From assembly GCA_007844125.1 (NCBI GenBank), contig CM017567.1, forward strand, positions 6,261,370-6,325,369: 64,000 nucleotides of DNA. The letters run 5' to 3'. A program made the translations under genes and the position numbers. The notes beneath the pieces are model-generated. The model did no database searches. It saw nothing but the letters and a program-made list of their open reading frames with translations, and was not told where the DNA came from. This stretch comes from Sinonovacula constricta. Taxonomy: Eukaryota > Mollusca > Bivalvia > Cardiida > Solecurtidae. Shown here piece by piece: positions 26,126-36,843 of the stretch; the first letter of the stretch is position 1; each line of letters begins with the position of its first letter.

Positions 26126-27602
26126 TTCCTTATTGGAATTCACATACTAACTGCGTAGAGTATGGTATCACTTAGGGTACCTAAAGTTGTCCTTTGTTTG
26201 GTGATAACGAACTTAATATCGGACATACTAAACAACAGAAATGGACATATTGTCTTTTGATAGAATCAATAAAACGTCTTACTTTGATGTTACAATTAGT
26301 TTGATAGTTTATGTGTTATCGTATGTGAATCTATTTTAGCTAATGAGCTAATGACGTTATCACTTTTAAAATTGTATCATTTAAATAGAGCTTTATTTAA
26401 ACATTGATAGCAAATTAATATTTAGCTGGTAGTATTAAATAAAAGCCAATGATATTTGGACATTGATTAGTTGTGCCACTCCACAAAAATACGCCTTTAT
26501 GAAACAAGTCTTTTACTTTTGTTTTCCTACATTTTAAATGAAGCCGTCGTTAGCTTTTATAAAAGGAACCTATCGAGTGTAAAACCCGATTCTGCGATTC
26601 TGAGTCGTTTATTTTATGCTGCATACTATTTTATTAGACATAGACACTGCTTTCAGTCAAACAAATACAGACCGGATTCCCACAAATTATGCTGTTCAAG
26701 CCACTATCTTTTGGGAATATTGTCAATCTGATCAAGATATCGTGAATTGTCGATGAATGCTTTTAGAAGTACAGATGCATTATTAAACAAGGCTGTAAAA
26801 CACGAGGTCACTTGCACATTGACCTAGACACTTGTTGGCAATCAGTGTAGTCAGTCTGTCAATTCACAATAGCTGCAATTATTCTCAAAAATGATACTAA
26901 TATGCTAAATTTAGCTTTTCTACGAATTCCTTAATTGTATTTGTTAAAAACTAGTTTAATACTAGCACTGAATATCTTCAACTGAATCAGACTGAAGATT
27001 TGGTCGTATTATGTACTTTTAAATTAAGCAAATTATGCAATTTGGAATAGTTTAATTTAATTTAACTTTGATTCAACCTGGAGAATGCTAGAATTTCGTT
27101 CATTTAACATAAAAAAGTTAACATTTTGTAGCATTTTTATATTGTCTGCTTAATGCTCGGGAAAAGTTATTGATGCATGCTGCTCAACTTTCCCACTCAA
27201 AGAAAATACATCTCAGTGTTGTTATTATCTCAACTGTATTTCGTCAGTTTAATTAGCGTTTCAATCTTTCATATGTTTTGAGCATACAATGGCATTATGC
27301 TTATGTCCTGTTAGACTTATGATACAGTGAGACAACACTGTTTAGAGATTATAACAATGCTAACTACACTAATTGTATTTAGTATTTGTGTAATGAACCA
27401 TTCGACAACAAGTTTAACCGACTATAGTGTTATGAGCATAAACAATATTCCTTTAATACATATGTTTCTTTGTTTAAAGTTCAAAGTTTCTTAGGATATT
27501 TAAAATATTTTGAGCATAATATAACGTGTATATTCTGTGCAGATATTTTGTGGATTTATTCTTAACTAGTCCTAATTACGCTATGTTTATATATGACTAT
27601 TC
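26126..27602. other. unassigned AT-rich DNA
   Basis: No gene, RNA or repeat recognised. Confidence 0.5.
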
Positions 27603-27794
27603 TCAACTGTTAAAAACGCATGAACATGTTTGTTCGTCTACCGATCGGGACGAAAATTTGATATAAGATCTGCTATGGGAAGGAAGGCCTTCCAAGAGAC
27701 CAACCTTGGCATGTCTTTCTCTGACCATGAAAAACTTGTCTTCGGTAAAATGACAGTAATTGTTTCCCTGATAGTCATACAGCATAACAATCAT
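27603..27794 (-). CDS. possible coding segment of 63 codons, unrecognised
   Basis: The minus strand reads from an ATG (27794-27792) to a TGA. Its composition is mixed in charge and polarity (MIVMLYDYQGNNYCHFTEDK at the start, then MVRERHAKVGLLEGLPSHSR). Codon third positions are richer in G+C than in most frames here. The opening superficially resembles the start of an SH3 domain (LYDY), but the later SH3 landmarks are not present, so I do not assign it. The frame stays open upstream of the ATG to about 27850, where an ATTTCAG could serve as acceptor. It may be an exon, a remnant or chance. Confidence 0.22.
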   Translation of the reverse strand: MIVMLYDYQGNNYCHFTEDKFFMVRERHAKVGLLEGLPSHSRSYIKFSSRSVDEQTCSCVFNS

Positions 27795-27849
27795 TAAAGT
27801 GAATTCTTTCTTACAAGAATGTACGGAAAGTAGTCTGAAATAGTGTGGC

Positions 27850-28459
27850 GTGGTCGCTTATGATTTCTAATAAGGCATTATCTTGTTCAGAGTGCATATC
27901 ATTTTGTTATTTTGTTAATACCGAACTGCACGCCCTTCGCAGTAATTAACAATTAACTTATTATTAAAATGTTCATTAAAATTAATTAATTAATAATTCA
28001 ATGAAGTCTAATGTATGCTTAAAATTGGTTTAAATTTGTTTGCAGCGCCTTTGATACTTTGCATCAATTATTTTCCTGTTCAGATATCACATTAACATTG
28101 CTTTTATTAACTGTAAAGGAAGACAGAACATCCATGGCCTGTAAAGAAGAAAACCATGTATAAGATTACAAACCATTAATTTATTGACTTGCAAGGGGAC
28201 AAACAACATCGATGTAAAATATGTTAAATACCAACAATTTATTGATCGTATACCAAGTCATTTGTGTCCTGGATAGATATATTGTCATGTTTAATAAATT
28301 AAATGTTAATTTTAATTTCACCATATCGTTAAATACTTGTTTGGTTTAGTTATTGTTGTTTTTTCTTTTGTTTTTTACATCGCGCAGTCACAATTGTGGG
28401 TCAAGTAGCAAGCTCATTATCGAGGCCACGGGACCAGCAGCTAGTTAAATATAAGTGAA
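27850..28459. other. unassigned AT-rich DNA
   Basis: No gene seen. A TTAATTAATTAATTAA-like cluster lies near 27980-28000. From about 28385 the sequence becomes GC-richer, leading into the SINE fragment. Confidence 0.45.
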
Positions 28460-28585
28460 AATGCTGCATTGTAGTGGTAGAGTCGTCGATTTGTAACTGC
28501 TCTAACTGCTAACCTCTCACCGCGTGCGTTTGTGTCCCTGTCGAAGCGAAGGACTTAATGTGGAAAGGTTTTCCTCAACCAAATA
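28460..28585 (+). mobile_element. tRNA-derived SINE fragment (SINE-B2 family), degraded
   Basis: GTAGTGGTAGAGTCGTCGAT is an A-box-type head and CCTCTCACCGCGTGCGTTTG runs into a weak B box. GAAGGACTTAATGTGGAAAG then matches the minus-strand copy at 22833-22945. About 75 bp upstream (28385-28459) and 60 bp downstream may belong to it as well. Confidence 0.6.
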
Positions 28586-28639
28586 GGTGGACGTCGCTAT
28601 AATGATCATAATTGGTCAGTGCGATGGATTTATCAAATA

Positions 28640-29342
28640 TACATGTATATATGAGCGGCGCTAAAAATCACCTTAATAGTGACTTGCTATCAAACTTTGG
28701 GAAATCCAAAGTGACGTCATATCTTGACATGTGTAGCAAACAAATAAGTCATCTGGTGGATTGTGCTTAGAATGAGGAATGGTACGGGGAGGATGTTACA
28801 CTGATTTTCTTTGTTGTTAAAGAAAAGAGCAAGATAATTATATATTTTCTGTCGTAGATTTATCCTGCAAGGGAATTGAACCACATCCATACCAAACATG
28901 ACATATCACAACAAGTAAAGAATGACTGTTAATCTCAAATATATTTTACAATCAATAATACGAACGAGTGAGAGATATGTATGTAGGCAGGCAGGAATGT
29001 AAGCAAGCAGGCAGATAGATATAATATCTTTCTCCTATTAGTAAAGTCTTTATGTATCTTGCATGGAAAATATGCCACATTCCTTCGGGAGAATATGACT
29101 TATTACACAAAGTTTACTACTCTCTTTACCAATCATGATCTTTTTTTAGGTCTATAATTTGATAAGTAGCTTTACCATAAGAACATGTATCTCAAACATT
29201 TACGACGGTAATAACCTTGTGCCATATGTAATCACGTTTGTCGAATTTACTTCAGGCGATCAATGAACATCATCGTCGACACCGACCGGTTGTACTTAGT
29301 TTCTCGCAAAATTTTAAATTCACTTGACAAAATTTGATCAAT
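28640..29342. other. unassigned DNA with a short GCAG-type repeat
   Basis: No gene seen. A tetranucleotide-like run of GCAGGCAGG/GCAAGCAGGCAG lies at about 28984-29018. Confidence 0.5.
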
Positions 29343-29600
29343 AGGAAAATAGGACAAAGTCCTTTGAGTATTGCAACATATATTAAAATTTGAAAAAAGC
29401 ACATGACAAAGGTATTAACATGTCAGTAAGATGTAAAAGATGCAACAAAACTGTTACGAAAAATTAAATGAAATAGAGATAACTTAAACAGTTACCGCCT
29501 TGGAAACGTCAGTCGGCAAAGCGGTATGCTAGTCGTTTTAGAGAACTCTTACCTCGCACTTAATCAAACGGGTTTATCCAATGAAAGAAGTAAAAATTAT
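29343..29600 (+). repeat. dispersed repeat family A, copy 5
   Basis: Nearly full length: GGACAAAGTCCTTTGAGTAT, TTGCAACATATATT, ACAAAGGTATTAACATG, ACCGCCTTGGAAACGTCAGT, TTTTAGAGAACTCTTACCTC and GCACTT. The right half of the stem-loop is altered (CAGTCGGCAAAGCGGTATGC), so the hairpin is broken in this copy. Confidence 0.72.
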
Positions 29601-32600
29601 AAAACTGATGAGTAATTCCAAGAGCTAGATTATGGCGTCATTTGAAAAAGTCGTTATGGTTATTTCTTATTGATTGGTTTGTTGATGTTAAGCCAAAATG
29701 TCCAAAGCATATACATATGAATTTAAATATTTGTGCATATATCAGGAAAAAAACTTCACACTCATGCGTTTTTATTACTTCTGGACTTTTTTGCCAGTCG
29801 AGCCAGTCGAGAAATGCTGCAGTTATACATGATTGCAGATTTAGTTGTTTTTGTATGACAGCGAATATTTTATCAGCATCAATCTCTTAAAAGAATATCA
29901 ATGCGACATTTTGTATAAATGAAAACCTTAGAAATATAGAAAGAAACAAAAGCATGGCACTAAAGTCGATTTACTAGATTGAATTAATTTATTGGCGCTG
30001 TGGGTTTGTTTAAAATAGTATTTTTGCCCGTTACAATTAAGTCCTTTGACATTATCGTTTATCATTTATCAAATTTATCATTTATCAAAGCCTAGTAAAA
30101 CTGTTATTTACTTTGGAGCCTATCTCGTGAATAACAGACATTACGCTCTGTTAGAAAAGTATAATTCAATTTGAATGTCGTTTCGTTCGGATTAGCTGAC
30201 ACTGCGTGTTAAATTAGTTTATATTTAATTTATTTTCACTTTAATGTAGATATAAAGGTTTTCACGTCGTTAGGCAATTTGAAGTAATGGATTAAGTTAG
30301 AGAATTGTCACTGTCAACAAACGGCTATTGTCAGCACTAGATCGTATACATATGTGAGCATTCCTCTGTGATATCCAGGCACATCAGACGACATCCTTAA
30401 GCACTTTGACCTGGAAGCGGGAAATCCGTCGTTACATGGACATTTTTATGGAATGTACAGGCATTTTTTTCACTCAGGACTTGTGATTTTGTCATGAAAA
30501 TTACACAATGCTAGATTGTAAGCTTTACATTTTTGGTAAATATTAATCTAGCTTCATTTCGTAACTGATATAGGCATGGTCATTCTGCTTCATTATAAAG
30601 AAACGACGATCTTATTGTATGAGATATATTTATTATGTATGTGAACAAAAGCAAAGAATTCGCTGTGCAAAGTATGAAATCATTCAATCACATGTCTGTT
30701 TTTCTTTCCTTCTGTTAAGAAGGTTTCTTACATGTATGTATAGTAATAAATCAAATAATAAGATTGATTATACAACCATGTAGCAAATCGTTATGATAAT
30801 TGTTAATCAGCGATTCGTCATAGAAAATTAGTTCATATAGATAGGAAAAATGACGTTATGATACTGTTTCATACGACGGATGGATATCCTTATTTTAAAT
30901 TATGTTTAACCCACTGTATAGAACTAGCAGAGCCAGGTTCCATTTAGGCGAAGACATATATGCTTATAAGCTTTAGTTTATTTTAAATATAAAAGAATAT
31001 AATTGTCGTATTAGCAACTATTTAATCAACGATGAACATAAAATTATATTTTTATTACGCCTTAATTCAACTTGTGATGCTTAAACATGGAGAGCGGGGA
31101 GACGTCAAGGGTGAAACCTGTGTTAAGTGTAACATTGACATTAAAAAAGCTCATGATATTCTAAGGAAATAGGAACACGATTTCCAGGCAAACACATGGT
31201 TTATTCTAGCAGAAAATTAACTGGAAAAAATAAAACAGACTGTGGCACGACTGTTTACAACTTTTTCCGCCTCTTTTAAGCATCCACCTTTTGTATGCAC
31301 GCTAGATGCAAATGACTTATTTAAATGTCTTGTTCCTAATTTGAGGAATGTGTCATTTTAACGTACAGTATAATACCTTTCTAACAGATGTGGTGGGGAA
31401 CTATTTTAGGTAACGAACATCTATCCTGTCAGGATTATTACGTGTATTTTTGACGCAAATTGGACTTGGGTACTTTGGTCATTTCTAACTACATATGAAT
31501 ATGCATATGCATTACCCGTAGGAACTTGTCGTTCTTTAGCTGTGAAAGCGCATTACAAGCAAATTCATTGACATTCTAAAGGCTGAAATTATTAATAGCG
31601 CATATTGCTTACACATTCAAATGAGGTAAGGCTCCGAAGATGAAAAACATGTAAAATGTTAAAGCTGGTTACAATAGTATAACCTTTGAAAAGAAATGCA
31701 ACACCGTAATAAATAGGTTATACTTTGAATTGTATTGTAATATACGACTAATGAATTGTACAAATTTAAATAGAATAAGATAAGAAGATTTAACATAAAC
31801 ATAAGGAAATTGCTCGTCAAGGCGCCACAGTATTAACGCAGAAAAGTAAATGTCTTGTTGGCCAAAATGTTGCTATATAAATAATAATAAATAAGAGATT
31901 GCTCTAAAAATGACTTATGTATATTTAATTGAGCTCGTAAAAATATAAAGGCGATTAAGCGTTTTCTTATGTTGTTATTCAAATCAGGGTTGTCGCCCTA
32001 AATGTTTATTCAATTTCGTTCCAATATTTTATATCGTATCTAAATGCTATTTTTCAATGAATTAAACTTTTATCTACAAGTCTTGATGCCGTTTTGGTTT
32101 CCTTAAAGTTACACATATGTGGAATATATATATATATATGCATATTGTGGAAATGTGTATCCTGAAGACATTGCGGTATCCGCAAAATATGTTTTGTTGA
32201 AAATTCAAAAGGAAGGCTTTTTTATGAATAAGATTCAGTAAGTTTTATGGTATTATGGCTTTGTATTCAGTGATGTATTTACGCTATACGTAAACTACAC
32301 GTAGCATTATGACTGTTTAGTTAAACATTTTACTGATCACACTTGTTAGCATTCTAAATAACACATATTCCGAAGATTTTATTAATTTAATATTCACTAA
32401 CATTTACATAGTTTGTTTTTTTTTTGTTGCACGTACATCATGTGAATGAAACTAGAAAGACAGACATGTTTTTGAAAGTAAAAAGCTATACGCCTTAATC
32501 CCCAAAACCTGCATATATTTTCCCTGTTGTTACTTAGTCTGTTTACGCTATGATTGAAAAAAGTGTTGTTGTTTTTTCCATTTCTTTTCAAAATGCAGTT

Positions 32601-33112
32601 TGCAAGACACTTAACGAAGAAATTTGAACAAATTATTTTAGATCTATCTCATCCGCACTATTTGGTTACATCAATCGAAATAACATTCTCATTTTATTGC
32701 ACTCTCGAGAAACGCACAATTCACCGTTATTTATAGGAAATGTCTTACAGTAAATGACGACTAAGCTTGGATTTGGCATGTGATTAATGATTATATAAGG
32801 AGAATAGATTTTGACGAGAAAGGCACACTCAAACAAATGCATAAGAGACGTGTTAAGATGTTGAAGTTGTTTCTTCACTTTTTAACGTAGTTGCTCTCGA
32901 TTGTTTTATGTCTAGCATAACATCATGCTGGCGTCCTGCAAACAGTTCTTATATATTAACCCTATTATTTTGCATTTTCTGGCCTCTTGTGTAATAAAAA
33001 CGTTATCCGGCCGAAAATCAGATTTTCAGTTTCAATAAGAAATAAAACGATTTGCTTGGCTCCTGTTACAGGATCACTATAAAGAAAGGTTATTTCTTAT
33101 AATTGTTTGTGT
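29601..33112. other. unassigned AT-rich DNA
   Basis: No gene, RNA or repeat family recognised across 3.5 kb. A duplicated TTTATCATTTATCAAA word sits at about 30054-30088 and a short AT run at about 32127-32140. Confidence 0.5.
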
Positions 33113-33173
33113 TTTTTGTTTTGTTTTTTGTTTTTTGTTTTGTTGTTGTTATTGTTTTGTTGTTATTTTTTTG
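33113..33173. repeat. T/G-rich low-complexity tract 1
   Basis: TTTTGTTTTTTG and TTGTTG units in succession, one strand almost pure T and G. Confidence 0.85.
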
Positions 33174-33452
33174 ATAAATTGTCTCATATATTATCTGCTT
33201 ATATTCTTTCAGTTGATAAATAAAAAAATAGAATAACAATTGGATTTTTTAAATAGACTCTTTTAATTGGCCTTGTTCAGTCGTTCTGAAAATGACAAAA
33301 TGGAGTAATGAAATCTCTTAATTAATAGTCTAAGGCATTACACATTTTTTTAGAAAATATGTGTTTTATTGATTTTGTTAGTAAAATAAAATTTTACAGG
33401 AAAGATATTACTTTTTCGTGCATATAACATATCAATGTCGAATTGACTTTTT

Positions 33453-33570
33453 TCGTTTTGTTCTTTGTTTGTTTTTCAGGGGGTCTTGTTGTTTGTTTGT
33501 TTTTGTTGTTGCTTTTGTAGTTGTTTTGTTTTTTTGCATTTGTTCTTGTTGTTTTGTGGTGTATTTGTTT
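33453..33570. repeat. T/G-rich low-complexity tract 2
   Basis: A second, longer T/G-rich tract (TTTGTTTG, TTGTTGTT units). It causes the low-complexity reading frames on both strands here. Confidence 0.85.
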
Positions 33571-33612
33571 TGCATTCTATCGTCCACATTTATATCGTAT
33601 AACACTTTTAAA

Positions 33613-33812
33613 AAGTAAATAAGAAAATGTCCTATAAGAATTGCCACATATATTTAAATATAAACTACCTCTAGAAAAGGGCAAACAGGGTAAATGTAAA
33701 ATGGTCAGTCGGCAAAAAGACCGACTGAGGTGCTTGAACCGGGTTTGTGGAGTGCTCCAACTACCCACTTCCTGGAGGTTTTTTCTATCAAACAGTGTAA
33801 ATAAAAACATCC
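33613..33812 (+). repeat. dispersed repeat family A, copy 6 (internally deleted)
   Basis: A GTCCTATAAGAATTGCCACA start leads, after a deletion of the middle, to the perfect stem-loop CAGTCGG-CAAAAAGA-CCGACTG. AGGTGCTTGAACCGGG, CCACTTCCTGGAGGTTTT and CAAACAGTGTAAA follow. Confidence 0.7.
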
Positions 33813-34392
33813 CATCAAAGTGAGACAACTAACAGTAAGCACCTGTCATAAGAAAAATTTAATGACGTCTAACAAAAAATACCATGACGTCGTATGTCAT
33901 AAGTGTCAAAAGTGAAATTTAAAAAACACGAAAGAAATCACCGAATTTTAGAAAACAAACCAAACTTACAATAACGATTATATTGTGTTGTAGTATTGTG
34001 ATGGGTTAACTGGCAATAAGATTCAAATAATACATCATAAAAAGCCGAGGATTTATCCGCAACTGGCAAAGACGTGTGCCTTCTTAACATAATAGGCTAA
34101 CACATACATATTGATACGAGAAACACTTCAAAATGCGTAGGGTCTGCGTATATTAGATCGGAATCGAACGTTGGTTTTTGTGCACTGTCTTGTCTCAATG
34201 GTTCTTTATCACATTCACATTTACCTTTCATCGCTGTACTTATGTCTTGTACTGGTACTCAATGTTCTGTTTTTTTTTCTACATTGTAGAAGTTTCAATT
34301 GAGTGTAATGGTAATATTTAAATAGAAACATATCATTTAGATGCCATTGCTGAAAAAAATGAAAATATACTATTAAAACTGTAATTAAATGA
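33813..34392. other. left single-copy flank of the tandem array
   Basis: No gene recognised. The sequence up to ...AATTAAATGA has no counterpart at the internal unit junctions, which fixes the left edge of the array. Confidence 0.6.
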
Positions 34393-35324
34393 TGTCTCTA
34401 TTTTGTGCTGGTTTAGATGAAAGGTGTTTACTTAATTGTAGGAAAAAATATATAAAGCTAACAAAAAATTGACATTTTAAATTTGACATTTAAGATTCAC
34501 ATCTTGTAAACGGTTAACAAGTTTGCACTTTGTTTATGAAGTTTGATACACTCAATTAGGTTTTGTAATACGTGTTTGACGAATGTCATTGTTGTATCTA
34601 GTTAGAGGTCACAACATTTCCTGCATATAATAATTCATTTGTTTGATGAACTTAAATTCCATTAAATGTTTAGGGAGAATTGACAATCAGTAAGTGGCAA
34701 AGAGGAAGAAAGTAAATAAATCAATTAGGAATAGAAAAAATGGAATTCAAGGCTTAATTGTGTACGGTATATTTTTTACACCTTTTTATTATGGCCTTAT
34801 GTATCCAGGCGGAAACACATGCTTATTTGTTTTCATTTATTTACCTCTATCTTTCATATAAACTGTAGAAGTATGTTTTATCAATAAGAGTTGTGGTCTA
34901 TAATTATCGTACCTACACAATGATTTATAGTGATGCGCCATTAGCAAAAAAATTTTCAAGAAAGAATGATTTTTTATAACGAAGATATGATGTTAGCATT
35001 GTCCATGTACTTGGCGTTTTCAGAAGTAAGTTTAATGTTCTTTGAAAATGAAAACCAACTTAAAATTAACTTGAAAAAATGCAAAATTATCTTTATTGAC
35101 ATTGCATTCTGTCTTATATTTCTTTTTATTGTGTGAGGTAATTTAACAGGGTACTATTAATGCGTACCATTTAAAAGTCTTAGAAAAGCGTCTTTAGTTT
35201 GACACATAACCATGCCTTATGAATTGTACTCACAAAACTTCTGTTCAAGATCAACATTGTTTTATATATTTTGTATAAGGCCTCGTCATAGTGTTTGTGT
35301 GTGTGTGTGTATTTTTTGTATTGA

Positions 35325-35408
35325 ACTGGATTGCGAATACCGTTGTCCTGTGCCGTTTCAAATGTGAATACATGTTGCAATGTTCGTAGGAGCTTGTCAT
35401 ATTTTTTA
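35325..35408 (-). repeat. dispersed repeat family A fragment in unit 1
   Basis: On the minus strand TATGACAAGCTCCTACGAAC, ATTGCAACATGTATTCACA, TTGAAACGGCACAGGACAAC and GGTAT match the 5' part of family A. The fragment is present in all four units, so it predates the duplication. Confidence 0.6.
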
Positions 35409-36026
35409 TAATTATGCAGAGAATAGTGAATTAGAATGAACTGGCACTTCATACTCGATTGTTTACTTTCGGTTCTAATACGGTAAGGAAAAAGGTCAGC
35501 AATGTTGAATTAAAACAGTTTAATAAGAAAATGTGACAAATAACATTACACATTTGTATTTTAGGCATCGTATGTTTTCAAATACACATTGTTTTGCTTT
35601 GCATCAGTGGTTGATGCAAACAACTGTGATATATTGCGTACATCAAACAATTTGGAAGGTATAAGCACAACAAACGACTAAAAACGAATGCTTTAAAATA
35701 ACTTGTCCATTAAGTTGGGTAAACAGGTTTATCAGTCCTGTAGATTTATCTTTGTTAATGTGTTTCTCTGCCATAATCACTTTCTTCAACACAATCGTTT
35801 ATCGTTTGTCAAATTCCACTTTGTCTATTTCTTACCTCAAAGCCTATTTCATGTCTTTTCAGTGTCTTAAACCTAAGGTATTAGATTTTACAACCGAACT
35901 ATTTCATAATAATCTAGAAATAAGGTGCCTCTTGAACAAAGCCATTTAAATTGAACGAAACTCATTAATCTCGCTGTAAGCAGTTTGGAAGCTTTAGTTT
36001 TACCCATAATACGTATTTTATTTACG

Positions 36027-36047
36027 TATATCTATATATATATATAT
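36027..36047. repeat. AT locus 1 in unit 1 (short)
   Basis: A short TATATCTATATATATATATA run at the position where units 2 and 4 carry AT tracts of more than 80 bp. Confidence 0.85.
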
Positions 36048-36109
36048 GTACACACATATATATTTAATGTTAAATTAGGTAATATTTGGTTAAATATGTA
36101 TGCATATTG

Positions 36110-36439
36110 TTGATTTGTTGTTGTTTGTTTGTTGTTGTTTGTTTGTTTGTTTTTGTATATCGTCCCACCACCATTTATCTGGAGGCAGTGTCCATTTAAA
36201 GCAGATATAGTGCTGCCTTCACTGTGTAGAGCATGCTGTAAACACCTGGCATGATGGTATGATACCACACGCGGTCACATTATTCTAACACCGGGTCAAC
36301 CAGCCGTGGACCTACATTTATATTTGCTTGAGTGTTAGCAACGGAGCTATTCCACTCCCAATCTAAGGACTTTGGTATGTCGCGACTTGGAATAGAACCA
36401 GTGGCCTCCCTATCTGGAGACGTCGCTCTTCTGATTGCG
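36110..36439 (-). mobile_element. SINE-A copy in unit 1
   Basis: This is the same element as at 18799-19088 but on the minus strand and retaining more of the tRNA-like head (GCAATCAGAAGAGCGACG). The tail on the plus strand is a TTTG/TTG run. Perfect 12-bp target duplications GTATGCATATTG flank it at 36098-36109 and 36440-36451. The same insertion is found in all four units at the same site, so it happened before the duplication. Confidence 0.93.
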
Positions 36440-36560
36440 GTATGCATATTGAAAATATATCTTAAAGGCAAACAAAAAATAGGATTTAATATTAGTTTTT
36501 TTTTAAGAAACAAACATACCTCGCATTAATATGAGTTAGTCCTTGGTCAAAGGCTTTCGA

Positions 36561-36843
36561 ACGGCCGCAAGTTCAGGTGGTAAAGCGTCGGCTTGCGGAT
36601 CAGGAGGTCGTGGGTTCGAACCCCGGCCGGGTCAAACCAAAGACTTTAAAGCTGGTAGTAGTGGCTTCCCTCCTAACGCTCGGGGCTAAGGGGACAGCAT
36701 TACACCTGACTCGTCGGTGGTGTCAGTATAATGGACCGGCCGGGTTCAGTCCCTGCGCACCTCATAAGTGCCCCTGTGCTATAATGATAGAAATGTCGCT
36801 GCGCAGTATCGGCAAAAATGCCGGCTTATCCCCCCTAATCCTC
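36561..36843 (+). mobile_element. SINE-B: second tRNA-derived SINE, private to unit 1
   Basis: The head is a good tRNA relic: A-box-like TTCAGGTGGTAAAGC and a perfect B box GGTTCGAACCC inside GTGGGTTCGAACCCCGGCC. A body with TGGTAGTAGTGGCTTCCCTC and GGTGTCAGTATAATGGACCG follows. The 3' end is CTTATCCCCCCTAATCCTC, without an A-rich tail. It is bracketed by the 13-bp duplication CAAAGGCTTTCGA (36548-36560 and 36844-36856). Units 2-4 have one uninterrupted copy of that word at the equivalent place, an empty site. The 156-codon plus frame at 36577-37047 is a translation of this SINE plus flank, not a gene. Confidence 0.95.

Noticed and set aside
28712..28719. CRE site TGACGTCA as a promoter element
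   Set aside because: An 8-bp match is expected by chance in 64 kb, and no gene start or TATA context is nearby.
33418..33618. Low-complexity Phe/Val/Cys-rich ORF
   Set aside because: It comes from a T/G-rich simple-sequence tract.
35180..35452. Minus ORF shared in part by units 1, 3 and 4 as a gene with an in-frame indel
   Set aside because: Much of the shared part is the family A fragment, unit 2 has a stop in it, and the indel lies in a GT/poly-T run.
35870..35920. Micro-exon signals on both strands (TTTTCAG on plus, GAG|GTAAGA on minus) repeated in all units
   Set aside because: Opposite-strand signals overlap and contradict each other. Presence in all units only reflects duplication.
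36571..36640. Functional tRNA gene
   Set aside because: A- and B-box motifs are present, but the segment is the head of a 283-bp SINE with a target duplication and no closing acceptor stem is evident.
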